Positions 25,750 through 35,206 are shown, counted from the stretch's first letter. The stretch is 64,000 nt of DNA from Candidatus Melainabacteria bacterium (GCA_003153555.1 PLZS01000157.1:44752-108751); one strand, 5' to 3'. Notes: a model not told the origin generated them from the sequence alone. Translations and numbers: made by a program.

Positions 25750-26259
25750 TTATTCGGCGTCTTTCTGCTGTTTTTTATAGTTTTCGAAATTGATTTGTTG
25801 TTGCTGATATTGCAACGCCTGATTTAATAGAGCGCCAGGACTTTGTGTGCCTGTCGCACCACCAATTTCGACAGCGTGTCGGTAGGCAGCTACAGCGCCA
25901 TTATAATCTTTGGCTCGTAACAAGGCATTGCCCAAACCAATTTGAAAATCGGCGTTTCGAGTTTGATACTTTGTCGCCAAGCGATACTGACCGATTGATG
26001 CGGCATTATTGCCACCACGAAGCAGAAAAGTTGCATAGTCGTAATGCAATTGAGCGTCACTAGGCTTCATCGCCAAAAGCGCGTTATATTCGCCCGCTGC
26101 CTCACCCCTATGCTGAGAAACAAAAATCTGAAGCAAGAGGCGATGAATCGTCTCTCTCTTAACCTGCGGTGAATCCGCCCAGCTAGCACTGGCAGCGCAG
26201 GCAAAAACAGCCGTCGCCAAGGCCAATGAGAATGCCGCGCGATTTATCATGGAAAACAT
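25750..26259 (-). CDS. Secreted TPR protein
   Basis: A 169-aa protein with a clean signal peptide (cleavage after about ASASWA), then three TPR units (EYNALLAMKPSDAQLHYDYA, GQYRLATKYQTRNADFQIGLG, AVAAYRHAVEIGG) and a Gln/Lys-rich tail. GGAGG stands 6 nt before the ATG. It begins 18 nt after the stop of the upstream TPR gene (26278-27213) in the same direction, so the pair is an operon. Probably a periplasmic interaction module; no enzymatic domain. Confidence 0.85.
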   Translation of the reverse strand: MFSMINRAAFSLALATAVFACAASASWADSPQVKRETIHRLLLQIFVSQHRGEAAGEYNALLAMKPSDAQLHYDYATFLLRGGNNAASIGQYRLATKYQTRNADFQIGLGNALLRAKDYNGAVAAYRHAVEIGGATGTQSPGALLNQALQYQQQQINFENYKKQQKDAE

Positions 26260-26277
26260 CTAGGACCTCCAGAACAG

Positions 26278-27213
26278 TTAGCTATTTTGATTACGCATGT
26301 TGTATTTGTCGAGCAACAAATAGAGCTTGTTTAAGTTCTCGTCGGTGGACGGTTGACGTCCGTATGAGCCTTGGAAGGTCTCAAACATTCCCCGCTTTGG
26401 CACAGCGAATTCGATAAACAAGATCCATACGCTTCCTTTTTCAGGCAACATTTTTTCGCTGAACTTCCAGCCAGTTGGTGCATTCGGATTGACATTATCA
26501 TGAAACTCAAACTTGACTGGCAGAGCCTTGTTCAACGGCGGTCCCTTTAGGATTTTCGTAATGTGAAAGTTTGCCAGCGGCGGATGGTTCCAGTGAATGT
26601 CGCCGGTTTTATCTATTCCTTCAAATTCTGCAAGAACAATACATTCAGCCTTGACTGCGTTGTCGAAAGACAAAGCATAATCGGACGGATTGATTTCTGG
26701 TGCCTTTGGAATTTCTGCCACCTTAACCACATCTGGCTGCTTAGGAGGCACATAAGGTGTGGAAGGAACGATGTCTATCTGTTTGATCTTAGGTGCAAAA
26801 ACGATCGTCGGTGCGTCTGCTGTCACAAGCGCTTTCTTTAACCATGGCACCGCTTCCTCGTATTTGTTTAAGTGAAACAATGCTTGCCCATATTCATACG
26901 ACAGTGATTGCTGCTTCTTGGGATCGAGTTCAAAAATCTTTTCAATAGCAAACGCAACCTGGTCCCACTCTTGAGAGTGCATACAGGTATTGTAAAGACC
27001 TTCATAGTATTCAACCGACTTCGGGCTCAATCCAATTGCCACGCGGTATTCGTCTCTGGCTCTGCCGTAGTCGCCCGCGTTGTAGTAATCGGCGGCCTTG
27101 TTTGAATGCCTGATCAATGTCACCGACTCTTCCGCCGATGCCTTCTGCGGCATCGAGAAAAACAACGAGAGAAGCGTTGCTGAGCCTGCCAACAAGGCAA
27201 TTTTCCGCTTCAT
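26278..27213 (-). CDS. Secreted TPR protein with unknown C-terminal domain
   Basis: The start is placed at the ATG at 27213, which has AAGG 9 nt upstream and begins a signal peptide (MKRKIALLAGSATLLSLFF); the frame extends 15 codons further. The N-terminal half has about three TPRs (AADYYNAGDYGRARDEYR, EYYEGLYNTCMHSQEWDQV, YGQALFHLNKYEEAVPWL). The C-terminal 150 residues are a beta-rich region with KAECIVLAEFEGID and VWILFIEF segments that I do not recognise. Operon partner of the shorter TPR gene downstream. Probably extracytoplasmic. Confidence 0.8.
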   Translation of the reverse strand: MKRKIALLAGSATLLSLFFSMPQKASAEESVTLIRHSNKAADYYNAGDYGRARDEYRVAIGLSPKSVEYYEGLYNTCMHSQEWDQVAFAIEKIFELDPKKQQSLSYEYGQALFHLNKYEEAVPWLKKALVTADAPTIVFAPKIKQIDIVPSTPYVPPKQPDVVKVAEIPKAPEINPSDYALSFDNAVKAECIVLAEFEGIDKTGDIHWNHPPLANFHITKILKGPPLNKALPVKFEFHDNVNPNAPTGWKFSEKMLPEKGSVWILFIEFAVPKRGMFETFQGSYGRQPSTDENLNKLYLLLDKYNMRNQNS

Positions 27214-27353
27214 GCCATCCATCCTTGACTTTTTCGAATTAGGGACACTTGTGAACATTCAAAACTCCTCTCGCCAACATCGATGGCTGCACAAAGAAAC
27301 AGCCAGTGCACCATCATAATCTCATTTCTACCACTTTGATGCCCGAACACTAA

Positions 27354-28065
27354 CTAGGTCGCTACCTTTTTGTCGATTCTTTGCTGGCTCATAACCGCCA
27401 ACGTCGTCTGAGCGTTGGTCAGGTTGGCTTCGGTAAGGTCGGCTTCAAAGAGCCAAGCGTTGTCCAAAATCGCCGAATCGAGGTTCGCATGCTTTAAAAC
27501 CGCACCCTGCAAAGAAGCATTGGTCAAATTGGCGTGAAACAAATTTGCCTCGGTTAGGTCAGCATTCTCCAGCATCGCATCAGTCAAGCGTTTGCCACGC
27601 ACTTCAGCCCGTCAGGGTTGCGCCCTTCAGGTCTGCGCCTGTAAGGTTCGCACCTACAATGTTGGTTTCCACAAGGATGGCGTCTTTGAACGAAGCTCCG
27701 GACAAATTTGCCTCTTTGAAATCCGATCCAGATAAATCAGCTTGCCTCAATGTAGCTCCAGACAGATTCGCCGCTTTAAAGAGGGAATTTCGCCCTATCG
27801 CACCGTCAAAATTGGCACCACTTAAGTTGGCTGAAGTAAAATCGCATAGTTCAAGATCCGCTCCGACCAAATTAACACCACTCAAGTCAGCGTAGTCAAG
27901 CTTAGCCTCCCGCATAAATGCACCGTTTAAATCGGCGCCAGGCAGATGCTTGTGCTTCAAATCTGCGCCCGACAAGTTGATTTTTCGGGGCGCTTTTTCT
28001 TTACGCCACTGATTCCAGCGGATGGCACCAAAGAGAAGCTGCTCAAGTAAGGAATGTTCAGTCAA
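27354..28065 (-). pseudogene. Pentapeptide-repeat protein split by an apparent frameshift
   Basis: Two abutting minus-strand frames encode pentapeptide repeats (A[DN]LxG type). The upstream part, 28065-27604 (153 aa, TTG start with GAGG upstream), ends GADLKGATLTG-stop. The downstream part, 27602-27354 (82 aa), continues one base later in another frame: EVRGKRLTDAMLENADLTEANL. Read across the junction, the five-residue period would be restored exactly by adding two bases, which suggests one ancestral gene of about 237 aa. Alternatives are two coupled genes (TGA-A-GTG restart), a programmed shift or a sequencing error. Such proteins form right-handed beta-helices; this one has no signal peptide and its target is unknown. 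Confidence 0.65.
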
Positions 28066-28096
28066 ATTGACAGAACCTCAAGGCCATCAGAAATTA

Positions 28097-29842
28097 TCAC
28101 CAAGATCCACCGCCACCCCCACCGAAGCCACCACCACTAGAACCACCTGAAAAGCCGCTCTCACCACTGGCAGCACTGCTGCCACCAGAACTTGCGCCAC
28201 CACTTGGAGCGGACCCAAATGTACTGCGCATCGTATTCAGACCGCCGCCTAAATCATTGACGAAATCGCTTACTGAAAAAATACTGTTTGGTCCATAGTC
28301 AGATGATTGATACCAGTCGGGCGGCTCCGTCAACAAGCCCTCAAACGCGCTTGCCCATTGATCCGCAGCACCAAGCACCATGGCATACGGAAGTAAGCGA
28401 CCAAAAATTGTCGGGTCTTCCTTGGCTAAAACACGGATCCGATCCTTCTCGGCCAAGCGCACAAAGCGGGCAAAACCCAAACATTCGCGCCGTGCTTTTG
28501 AGCCTGCAGCTGACCGCGCCGGCATTGCTCTAGCAAAGAGGAAAATTATTGCTCCAGAAATTAAAATGCCAACTCCAAACGGTGGCTTACTGATCAATAA
28601 CCAGATGCCAATCAAGAAAAACAAGAAAGCCATTGCTTTGTACTTGGTTCTTACAGTTTCGGGATTACTTAAAAACAGACCCTTATTGGTCAATTCATCG
28701 TAGATGTATTTTTTGAGAGCCGGTATGTGCACGTAAAACTCTTCTTTTAAAGTTGATAGCGTTCGAGAAGAGCCTGGCGTCAAGGACGAGCGAAAAATTC
28801 CACTTAAAAATTCGTTTTCGTGCTGCGCAAGTTTTTCAGTTGCAGGAGGACTGGTCTTTGTGAACTCGTAATCTTTGTTCGAGAAAAATAGAAATCCTTT
28901 ACTCGATATTTGTGCAATTTTCAGATGTCCTCGCGCTGCCAGATCTATTAGCGTTGAAACTATGTCCTCCATATCGCACGATTCGTCAACCAGCGTGCCC
29001 ACCTCTGCCGGCGACAAATCCTTAGGAGGATTCCACTCAACAGCGATCGGATGGTTAGCGTCTATATCTCGACCTGAGTGCCACCATAAGAGATAAATTG
29101 TAGTAAAAACAGCTAACGGGATTAAATACGCCGGCCACCAATCGACAAAGGACAGAAGAGCTTCTTGCCACCACGATGGCTGCACCACACTGCCGGCCGG
29201 AAGCCCGACCACAACAGTCAATCCTTCGCCTGGCGCCAGTGGATTTGGTGATGAAAATTGAACTGCTGATCCTGCGACAGTTGCGCTTCCCTTAACTGTC
29301 GACCCAGGTGGTCCGATAAATGCTTCTGCGCGAATATCGCCAGATTTCACATCTAATGGCACGCGCACAGTGGCGGAGGCACTGTCGATAGGGTAAGGCC
29401 ACTCATTGCCAGTTGCATTCCAATACAACTCAGGGGCGTGGTCGAAAAAGTTTAGCGCCCGTTTAACTTTGTATTGGATCTTATAGGAGTGGATACCGGT
29501 GATGGTGCGATCAGCGTCACCGATTTTGATGATCACATCATGATCTTGGTGAGTGAATACGTAATTTAGCGCCGAACCGGCGTTGTCTGTGACGCTCTCA
29601 ACTGTCAGTGGCAAAGTGTATGAAGCATTGTGCCTCGAATACTGAACTGGGATGATGCAATAGATTCCGTGACGTTGTGCGTTTGCAAAATCAACATTGA
29701 TTCTTTCGACTACGTCGATGGACGAATCACGATTAATAGTAATATCAGAAGAAAAGTTTCTGATCTCTTCGGCTTGACAGGGGACAAACACACTAAGCAC
29801 CACATACAGTGTCAGTGAGAATAGCAATCGAAAGGCTTTCAT
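28097..29842 (-). CDS. DUF2207 family membrane protein
   Basis: A 581-aa protein of the DUF2207 family. It has a signal peptide (MKAFRLLFSLTLYVVLSVF), a large beta-rich extracytoplasmic domain beginning with the characteristic ITINRDSSIDVVERINVDF and HGIYCIIPVQY segments, a TM helix at about 245, a cytoplasmic winged-helix-like stretch (DMEDIVSTLIDLAARGHLKIAQ), a TM pair at about 405-440, and a Gly/Ser-rich C-terminus ending in GGGGGGSW. The overall architecture fits the family completely. Function is not established. It is 32 nt upstream of the split pentapeptide gene in the same orientation. Confidence 0.9.
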   Translation of the reverse strand: MKAFRLLFSLTLYVVLSVFVPCQAEEIRNFSSDITINRDSSIDVVERINVDFANAQRHGIYCIIPVQYSRHNASYTLPLTVESVTDNAGSALNYVFTHQDHDVIIKIGDADRTITGIHSYKIQYKVKRALNFFDHAPELYWNATGNEWPYPIDSASATVRVPLDVKSGDIRAEAFIGPPGSTVKGSATVAGSAVQFSSPNPLAPGEGLTVVVGLPAGSVVQPSWWQEALLSFVDWWPAYLIPLAVFTTIYLLWWHSGRDIDANHPIAVEWNPPKDLSPAEVGTLVDESCDMEDIVSTLIDLAARGHLKIAQISSKGFLFFSNKDYEFTKTSPPATEKLAQHENEFLSGIFRSSLTPGSSRTLSTLKEEFYVHIPALKKYIYDELTNKGLFLSNPETVRTKYKAMAFLFFLIGIWLLISKPPFGVGILISGAIIFLFARAMPARSAAGSKARRECLGFARFVRLAEKDRIRVLAKEDPTIFGRLLPYAMVLGAADQWASAFEGLLTEPPDWYQSSDYGPNSIFSVSDFVNDLGGGLNTMRSTFGSAPSGGASSGGSSAASGESGFSGGSSGGGFGGGGGGSW

Positions 29843-29922
29843 CTTGAATACCAGCTTCTAATTTAAGTCGCGCGTGCTAAATTCGTACAGAATGAAACAT
29901 CTTGCCAATAAGAATACACATA

Positions 29923-30348
29923 ATGCAATCAAAACAACCTTGCCCTATTTGCCAGCGGCAAAAAAATTCCCCAGCAATTTTCGAAAGCGAAGACTGGCTG
30001 GTCAGGCATTCTTCCGAAACCAACATTGTCGGTTACGTCTTAATTGAAGCAAAGCGCCACTTTCTCGATATGGCAGAGGCGACGCCAGCCGAGTGCGCAA
30101 GTTACGGAGAAATTCTCCAGCGCGTTACCAAGGGCATTCGGCGTCTCGTCCCCGCAGAAAGGGTTTACACATTTACCTTAGGTGAGGTAGTGCCTCACTT
30201 CCACGTCCATGTGATTCCAAGAACCAGTCAGATGCCGCGAGGTTATCGAGGACGAGGTATATTAACTTATCCGCTGGAGCCCAAGGCTGACAGCGCCCTG
30301 ATTGAAATTTTTTCGGATGGCATGGCAAAAGCGCTTTCTAAGCACTGA
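29923..30348 (+). CDS. HIT-family nucleotide hydrolase/transferase
   Basis: Histidine-triad protein of about 141 aa. The catalytic triad HFHVHV lies at residues 92-96 in the motif PHFHVHVIPR, and a CPIC metal-type pair is near the N-terminus, as in many bacterial HIT proteins. HIT enzymes cleave or transfer nucleotide monophosphates (AMP-lysine, Ap4A, adenylylated compounds). The frame opens at a TTG at 29902, but the ATG at 29923 better fits the N-terminus. No strong ribosome-binding site. Cytoplasmic. The substrate cannot be told. Confidence 0.9.
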   Translation: MQSKQPCPICQRQKNSPAIFESEDWLVRHSSETNIVGYVLIEAKRHFLDMAEATPAECASYGEILQRVTKGIRRLVPAERVYTFTLGEVVPHFHVHVIPRTSQMPRGYRGRGILTYPLEPKADSALIEIFSDGMAKALSKH

Positions 30349-30444
30349 ACAACGTTTTCATCCGAAATTCTTCAGGAACGATTTTAATAATCTCTCGCCA
30401 GCTATACTGAGATTTAGGGCCACTGCCGCTTGCTATGAGGACAC

Positions 30445-30999
30445 ATGGATCTACCGCCACGAGAAGTTCCTGAAGGACTTACAGCCCAAGAATATTACAA
30501 ACTGGGCGTCCAATATAAATCCATGGGGTGGACCGAGCAAGCTCGGGATGCACTTACGTTTGCCCTTGAGGATAATTCTGACGCTGAGGTAACAGTATCG
30601 GCGAAGCGTTTTTTGCGGACCAAAATCCCCCGGTTTCCAGTGCCACTGCTTGCGGAGCAAAAGAATATCGAAGGTTTCAATCTCATGGCCACAGGCGATG
30701 TAGAGGCTGCCCGAAACACTTTTGAAGAGCTGATTGCCCAATTTCCAGATTTCGAATGGCCATATGGCAATCTAGCCGTTTTATGTTTGCATGATGGTCA
30801 AATATTGAAAGCCAAAGATCTTCTTGAGCAGGCTCTGGAGATTAATCCAGACTATGTAAATGGCTGGTTGCACATGGCGACAGCAAAAGGACTCGAGCTA
30901 GATTTGGAAGGAGCGCGCCGTTGCGTTGAACGGGCTCTTGAATCGGACCCCACAGATACTGCCGCAAAAGCGATGCGCGATGCTCTTAACGAGCTGTAA
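30445..30999 (+). CDS. Soluble TPR protein
   Basis: A 184-aa protein without signal peptide. GAGG lies about 6 nt before the ATG. It has about four TPR units (EYYKLGVQYKSMGWTEQARD, GFNLMATGDVEAARNTFEEL, NLAVLCLHDGQILKAKDLLE, LHMATAKGLELDLEGARRCV) and is otherwise featureless, so it is probably a cytoplasmic scaffold. A paired-hairpin element follows about 45 nt downstream. Confidence 0.82.
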   Translation: MDLPPREVPEGLTAQEYYKLGVQYKSMGWTEQARDALTFALEDNSDAEVTVSAKRFLRTKIPRFPVPLLAEQKNIEGFNLMATGDVEAARNTFEELIAQFPDFEWPYGNLAVLCLHDGQILKAKDLLEQALEINPDYVNGWLHMATAKGLELDLEGARRCVERALESDPTDTAAKAMRDALNEL

Positions 31000-31044
31000 T
31001 TTCAAATAATATAGTTTTTCCCCCGGTTCTATATAGCGTGCTTT

Positions 31045-31099
31045 AGCGCCAGGGTCGCTCACTTGCGTGCATGATGATTGGAGCGGAGAGTTTTTCCGC
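31045..31099. repeat. Paired-hairpin element, copy D
   Basis: An AGCGCC-AGG-GTCGCT stem with one mismatch at 31045-31059 and a GCGGAGA-GTT-TTTCCGC stem (one G-T wobble) at 31083-31099 are separated by a TTGCGTGCATGATG spacer. It belongs to the same family as copies A-C. The remaining sequence up to the gene at 31275 has no supported gene. Confidence 0.5.
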
Positions 31100-31274
31100 C
31101 TCAGGTGACCCTTACCATGCACTTTTGCGAGTCAAATTCGTGCCGCTGTTTGGCGTCCGTAAATCTAAGCGCGTATCCGTCGCTTTCATTGCGGCCCATC
31201 CTCTTCTGCTTGGCAGCGGATGCGGCGCTGCTCGCCACAACTTTAGCGCTAATTGACTCTACTGGGATAAAAAA

Positions 31275-32561
31275 ATGAATACCATTGGCAGCACTTTTCT
31301 CATCGGTGATTTACTAAGAAGCGCCAAAATAGTGGAGCTCCGCGACTTAACTAATGCGGTGCAGGTAGCAAGCAAAACAGGTCTGCCTGTCGGACGAGTG
31401 CTGGTGATGTTAGGTTTGGTCACAAGTGAGACCGTTCATGCCGCCCTGCAAGCGCAATCGCTTGTTCGCGATCGCCTGATCAGCACTGAGGTTGCAGGTA
31501 AAGCGCTCGCCATGGTGGCAAGCTATAGGATTGACTTAGAGCGCGCACTCGAGCAATTGGGTTCGCTACCAGGTCGCGAGATTGAGACGAATAAGCTTGG
31601 CGATTTACTAGTTTTAGCCGGACTTTTGTCGAACGCAACTCTAAATGACGCCCTTAAAACCAGTCAACATCTGAACCTTCCACTTGGACGAATTCTCGTC
31701 CTAAAAAATATATTGAAAGAACACATTGTTGAAGCAGCACTAACTGCTCAAGTGATGTTGCGAGACGGAATCATCGATCGCAAAACCGCTGTAATCGCAT
31801 TAAAGAATGCCAAGCAAACTCATTGTTCTATAGAGAACTGCCTGACCGCAGTTGGCGTTGAAATCGGCAATAAGCGCCAATCTGTACGTATTGGAGAATT
31901 GTTTGTATTAGCCGAAATTATTTGCGAAGGAGATTTGCTTGCCGCTGTAGAAATCGGACTGAACGAAGGAACGCAAATTGGCCAGATCCTAATGCAGTTC
32001 GGTTTCATCAACGAAGACACTCTTGAAGCGACTCTAAAATTGCAACACATGGTGCACAACCACACGCTCTCGGTTTCGCAAGCCGTATCTGTGCTAAAAC
32101 AATTTGTAAGTGGAGTTGATATTGCCCACGCAGTAGCGAGCATAACTGAAACGGAAGTAAATCCAGTGCAAGCAGTTGGATTAGCCGAATTACTGCATCT
32201 CGCTGGTTTGGTGCCGCAAGAGGATACGGAAAAAGCATTGGCTATAAGTTACGCCAGCAAAATCCCCTTCAACAAGATACTGCTTAAATACAAAATGGTT
32301 GAAGAATCCGCATTGCAGGTGGCGATCCGCTGTCTGCTTCTGATGGGCGAAAATCTACTCTCAACGGAACAAGCGATTGTCGCCTTGCACCACTGCGTGT
32401 GGAGTAATTTGGAACTGGTCGTGGTACTGAGCAAGATGGGCTGGTTGGAAGAGCAAAAGAAAGAAGAATGCAAGAATTCCATGCCAATAATTTTAGGCAG
32501 CACACCGATCTCATATGCAAACCAAACTGAAGTCTTCAACCCTACGGCTTCGATGTCCTAA
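31275..32561 (+). CDS. Four-fold MshEN-like repeat protein
   Basis: A 428-aa soluble protein built of four units with a period of 97-98 residues, starting at about 10, 107, 205 and 302. Each begins with two linked half-motifs of the form LGxLLxxAGLxxxxxLxxALxxx-x4-LGxILxxxGLxxxxxLxxALxxQ, the pattern described for the MshEN (GspE N-terminal) c-di-GMP domain, followed by two helices (TEVAGKALAMVASYRIDLERAL-type). The best copy is unit 2 (KLGDLLVLAGLLSNATLNDAL, LPLGRILVLKNILKEHIVEAAL, shown split). There is no ATPase or other domain, so this is not a secretion ATPase. The same unit occurs at the C-terminus of the protein at 20707-22152. c-di-GMP binding is inference. Confidence 0.75.
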   Translation: MNTIGSTFLIGDLLRSAKIVELRDLTNAVQVASKTGLPVGRVLVMLGLVTSETVHAALQAQSLVRDRLISTEVAGKALAMVASYRIDLERALEQLGSLPGREIETNKLGDLLVLAGLLSNATLNDALKTSQHLNLPLGRILVLKNILKEHIVEAALTAQVMLRDGIIDRKTAVIALKNAKQTHCSIENCLTAVGVEIGNKRQSVRIGELFVLAEIICEGDLLAAVEIGLNEGTQIGQILMQFGFINEDTLEATLKLQHMVHNHTLSVSQAVSVLKQFVSGVDIAHAVASITETEVNPVQAVGLAELLHLAGLVPQEDTEKALAISYASKIPFNKILLKYKMVEESALQVAIRCLLLMGENLLSTEQAIVALHHCVWSNLELVVVLSKMGWLEEQKKEECKNSMPIILGSTPISYANQTEVFNPTASMS

Positions 32562-32566
32562 CCTCA

Positions 32567-32638
32567 GAGCGCCGACATCCTCCGACATCCTTGCCGACAC
32601 CAATATCTTGTGAGGCGGATTTAGAAACCGGCGCTCTC
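32567..32638. repeat. Degenerate bracketed palindrome, possible paired-hairpin copy E
   Basis: AGAGCGCC at 32567-32574 is complementary to GGCGCTCT at 32631-32638. Inside are three direct CCGACATCC/CCGACACC units and a GCGGATTT...AAACCGG imperfect hairpin. It follows the stop of the MshEN-like gene directly and could also work as a terminator. Confidence 0.45.
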
Positions 32639-32720
32639 ATTTTCACTTTCTCAAGGCAGGCTGCTATTGATTTTTGGAAGATAGAAATCGCGACGTTCCT
32701 ACTGCTGAGGCGTCAAAAAT

Positions 32721-35183
32721 TCACCAAACAGAAGTGAGTTCACCAGTCGTTGATTGAGCATAAGGAACCCACAAGAGCACGACTGCGGTCACGGAGATGT
32801 TGGTCTTTTTCGGTGCAATGCTTGTTGATTGCACTGATTCTAAATGAGACTGAATCTTTGAGTTCAACGCACCAAGCTCCTGCTGAAACTGAGCTTCCAT
32901 CTCATCAAATTGTTGTTGCAGACTTTGCAGCGATTCGTTGGCGCGTTCGGCATCTGCTTGTTTTTGCGAAGCACGACTAATCCCTCGAGCGGCGCTAGTT
33001 GCTTTATTAATGGTGCCCGTACCAAACGGTCTACGTGAGACCATAGCACCAAATATGGTAGCGCCAACGGATAAGGCTGAGTGAATTTGATTGTCTCGTG
33101 ACGCTTGACTCTCCCGCTCCAATTTTTGTTGAGCAAGGCGAATACGCTCTTGCAGTGCGTTCAATTTAGGGCCATACTTGGCTCTTAGTTTTGCAGAGTT
33201 GGCATCGCGCAACTCATTGGATTTTTGCTGCAATCGCACCTTGAATGCACCTTCCTTTTCGCCAGGTTGGGAATACAAATTCAAGGATGGACTGAACAGC
33301 AAGTAGTACTTTTGCGATTGGGTTAACCACGCAACAAGTGTTTTGGACCAGGTTTTGTAGTTCGTTACCTGTGCCAAGCCAATCGGTAGCTCCGCGAACG
33401 ATGCATCTGAACTAGGCTCCAAGAGAAAATTCTCAAGCACATACTTAACTGGCTGAGCATCGCTCCAGTTGTGCGTAGCACCATCTCCAGAGATGGACGA
33501 TATGAAGCCGCGCTCGTTCGTTTCATCTAAAGATGTTTTGGCATCGACAAAGCGAACAGACGCGGAAGCGAACAACATTGGCTTGTAAACAAGTTTCTCG
33601 GTGGCGGCAAGCGGGCGCTTCACCGATAAAAAATACTGTTTAATGCCGGGGGGTAAAGCGGGTCTTTTGCTGATCACATCACGAGTCTTTGAAGTGGACT
33701 CAGCAGTCAAAGTACCGTTCGATCCAACTGAAGCAGTTGCGCTGCCAATGGACTTCTTGACGGGATCCATCAGCGCCTTTATTTGAGACTTCATCAGCGG
33801 TCCACGAAGATATGAAAGCGTCCAGCGTGTCTGAAAAATTTCTGGGCGGCTTTCATGCACATTGTTCATCAGAAAAACGCGCTTGCCTAATCCCGCTAGA
33901 ATTTGCTCCATGTTTTGACGATCGAATTTACCGCCGCTTTCAGCAATCGCACCTTCCAATCCTTCAATGACGCGCATCTTGTCGCGTTCCGTTTGCAAAC
34001 GCCCAATAAACCATGTGCCAGTGTTAGACAGACCCTTGTAGTCGAGATCAACTGGATTTTGAGTGGCAAGCATCAAACCTAATCCATAAGCGCGAGCTTG
34101 TTTCAACAGAGTAAGCAACGGCATTTTGGAAGGTGGATTTGACACCGGTGGGAAATAGCCGAAAATCTCATCCATGTAGAGAATCGCTCTCAGACTGCTC
34201 GTTCCTGATTGAGTGCGCATCCAAGAAACAATTTGTCCAAGCAGTAAGGACACAAAAAACATTCGTTCTGTATCGCTTAAGTGAGCAATTGAGAAGATAC
34301 TGACTTGTGGCTTGCCGGTGTTCGAGTGGAGTAGTTTATTGATGTCCAGCGGCTCTCCGGACAGCCATGCATCAAAGCCGGGCGCCGCAAGAAGATTGTT
34401 GACCGTCATAGCCAATTCAAATCGTTCCTTGGATGGGAAAAACGATTCGATGTCTATCGCCCCAACTTGGGTCATCGGCGGTTTTTGGATCTGTTGAATA
34501 ATGTCAGGTAGAGTCAGGTCCACACCTTTCCGCCAAGCCTTATCCAAAATATTAGAGAGCAAAATATGCTCACGGCTCTTTAACGGATCTACACTTGTTC
34601 CCAACAGAGCAAGCAGACAATTCGCTGTTGTCACGACGCGCTCTCTTAGTGCATCGGCATCATCGATTATTTCCTGTGCCGGAGCAGATAACGACTGAAC
34701 GATGGAAATAGGTAGTCCTGCTGTGCTTCCAGGTGTATAGACCTTAAAGTCGGCCGAATCTCGCAGCTTCTTGATCCGCTCTCCAGTTTGCCCCCATTCT
34801 GCCAAACCAGCTTTCCATGCGGATGCTTGCTGTCCGGCAAATTGTTCAAGCGATAAATTATTCTGCCTGGCTTCGTCTGGATTAACCCAGGGTTGGAACT
34901 CATCAGCCGACAAATTCGGGAAGGTAAGCAACAAGTTCGCCAGATCGCCTTTTGGATCAATGGCAATAACGGGGATCGAATCGATCGCCGCTTCTTCAAC
35001 CAAACTTAGACACAGCCCAGTTTTACCACTGCCAGTCATACCTATACAAACAGCGTGGGTGAGTAGATCTCGTGAGTCGTATAAAACCAAATCGTCCGTT
35101 GTCTTGCTCGCCGCAATATCGTAACGACGACCAAGATAGAAAAGCCCGAGCTTTTCGAAATCCTGCGCTAAGTGTTCAGCCAC
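32721..35183 (-). CDS. HerA/DUF853-like ATPase with C-terminal coiled coil
   Basis: An 820-aa P-loop ATPase of the HerA/TrwB-FtsK clan. Walker A is GMTGSGKT at residues 48-55. Walker B is in RAILYMDEIFGYFPPV, and the sensor-like segment LGLMLATQNPVDLDYKGLSN is typical of the DUF87/DUF853 helicase-like proteins. About 640-820 form a charged coiled-coil region around a small hydrophobic, Gly-rich stretch (ALSVGATIFGAMVS). The start is GTG at 35183 with GAGGAAG 7 nt upstream. HerA homologues act with NurA nuclease in end resection or in defence systems, but no nuclease neighbour is visible here, so the role remains open. The next gene upstream on the same strand is a TPR protein. Confidence 0.8.
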   Translation of the reverse strand: MAEHLAQDFEKLGLFYLGRRYDIAASKTTDDLVLYDSRDLLTHAVCIGMTGSGKTGLCLSLVEEAAIDSIPVIAIDPKGDLANLLLTFPNLSADEFQPWVNPDEARQNNLSLEQFAGQQASAWKAGLAEWGQTGERIKKLRDSADFKVYTPGSTAGLPISIVQSLSAPAQEIIDDADALRERVVTTANCLLALLGTSVDPLKSREHILLSNILDKAWRKGVDLTLPDIIQQIQKPPMTQVGAIDIESFFPSKERFELAMTVNNLLAAPGFDAWLSGEPLDINKLLHSNTGKPQVSIFSIAHLSDTERMFFVSLLLGQIVSWMRTQSGTSSLRAILYMDEIFGYFPPVSNPPSKMPLLTLLKQARAYGLGLMLATQNPVDLDYKGLSNTGTWFIGRLQTERDKMRVIEGLEGAIAESGGKFDRQNMEQILAGLGKRVFLMNNVHESRPEIFQTRWTLSYLRGPLMKSQIKALMDPVKKSIGSATASVGSNGTLTAESTSKTRDVISKRPALPPGIKQYFLSVKRPLAATEKLVYKPMLFASASVRFVDAKTSLDETNERGFISSISGDGATHNWSDAQPVKYVLENFLLEPSSDASFAELPIGLAQVTNYKTWSKTLVAWLTQSQKYYLLFSPSLNLYSQPGEKEGAFKVRLQQKSNELRDANSAKLRAKYGPKLNALQERIRLAQQKLERESQASRDNQIHSALSVGATIFGAMVSRRPFGTGTINKATSAARGISRASQKQADAERANESLQSLQQQFDEMEAQFQQELGALNSKIQSHLESVQSTSIAPKKTNISVTAVVLLWVPYAQSTTGELTSVW

Positions 35184-35206
35184 TAGACTTCCTCACACGA
35201 CAGTAA

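Noticed and set aside
31275..32561. Type II secretion or pilus ATPase
   Set aside because: MshEN-like repeats are present but no Walker motifs or other GspE domain.
32721..35183. Conjugative coupling protein (TraD/TrwB)
   Set aside because: No N-terminal TM helices and no transfer genes nearby; the sequence fits HerA/DUF853 better.
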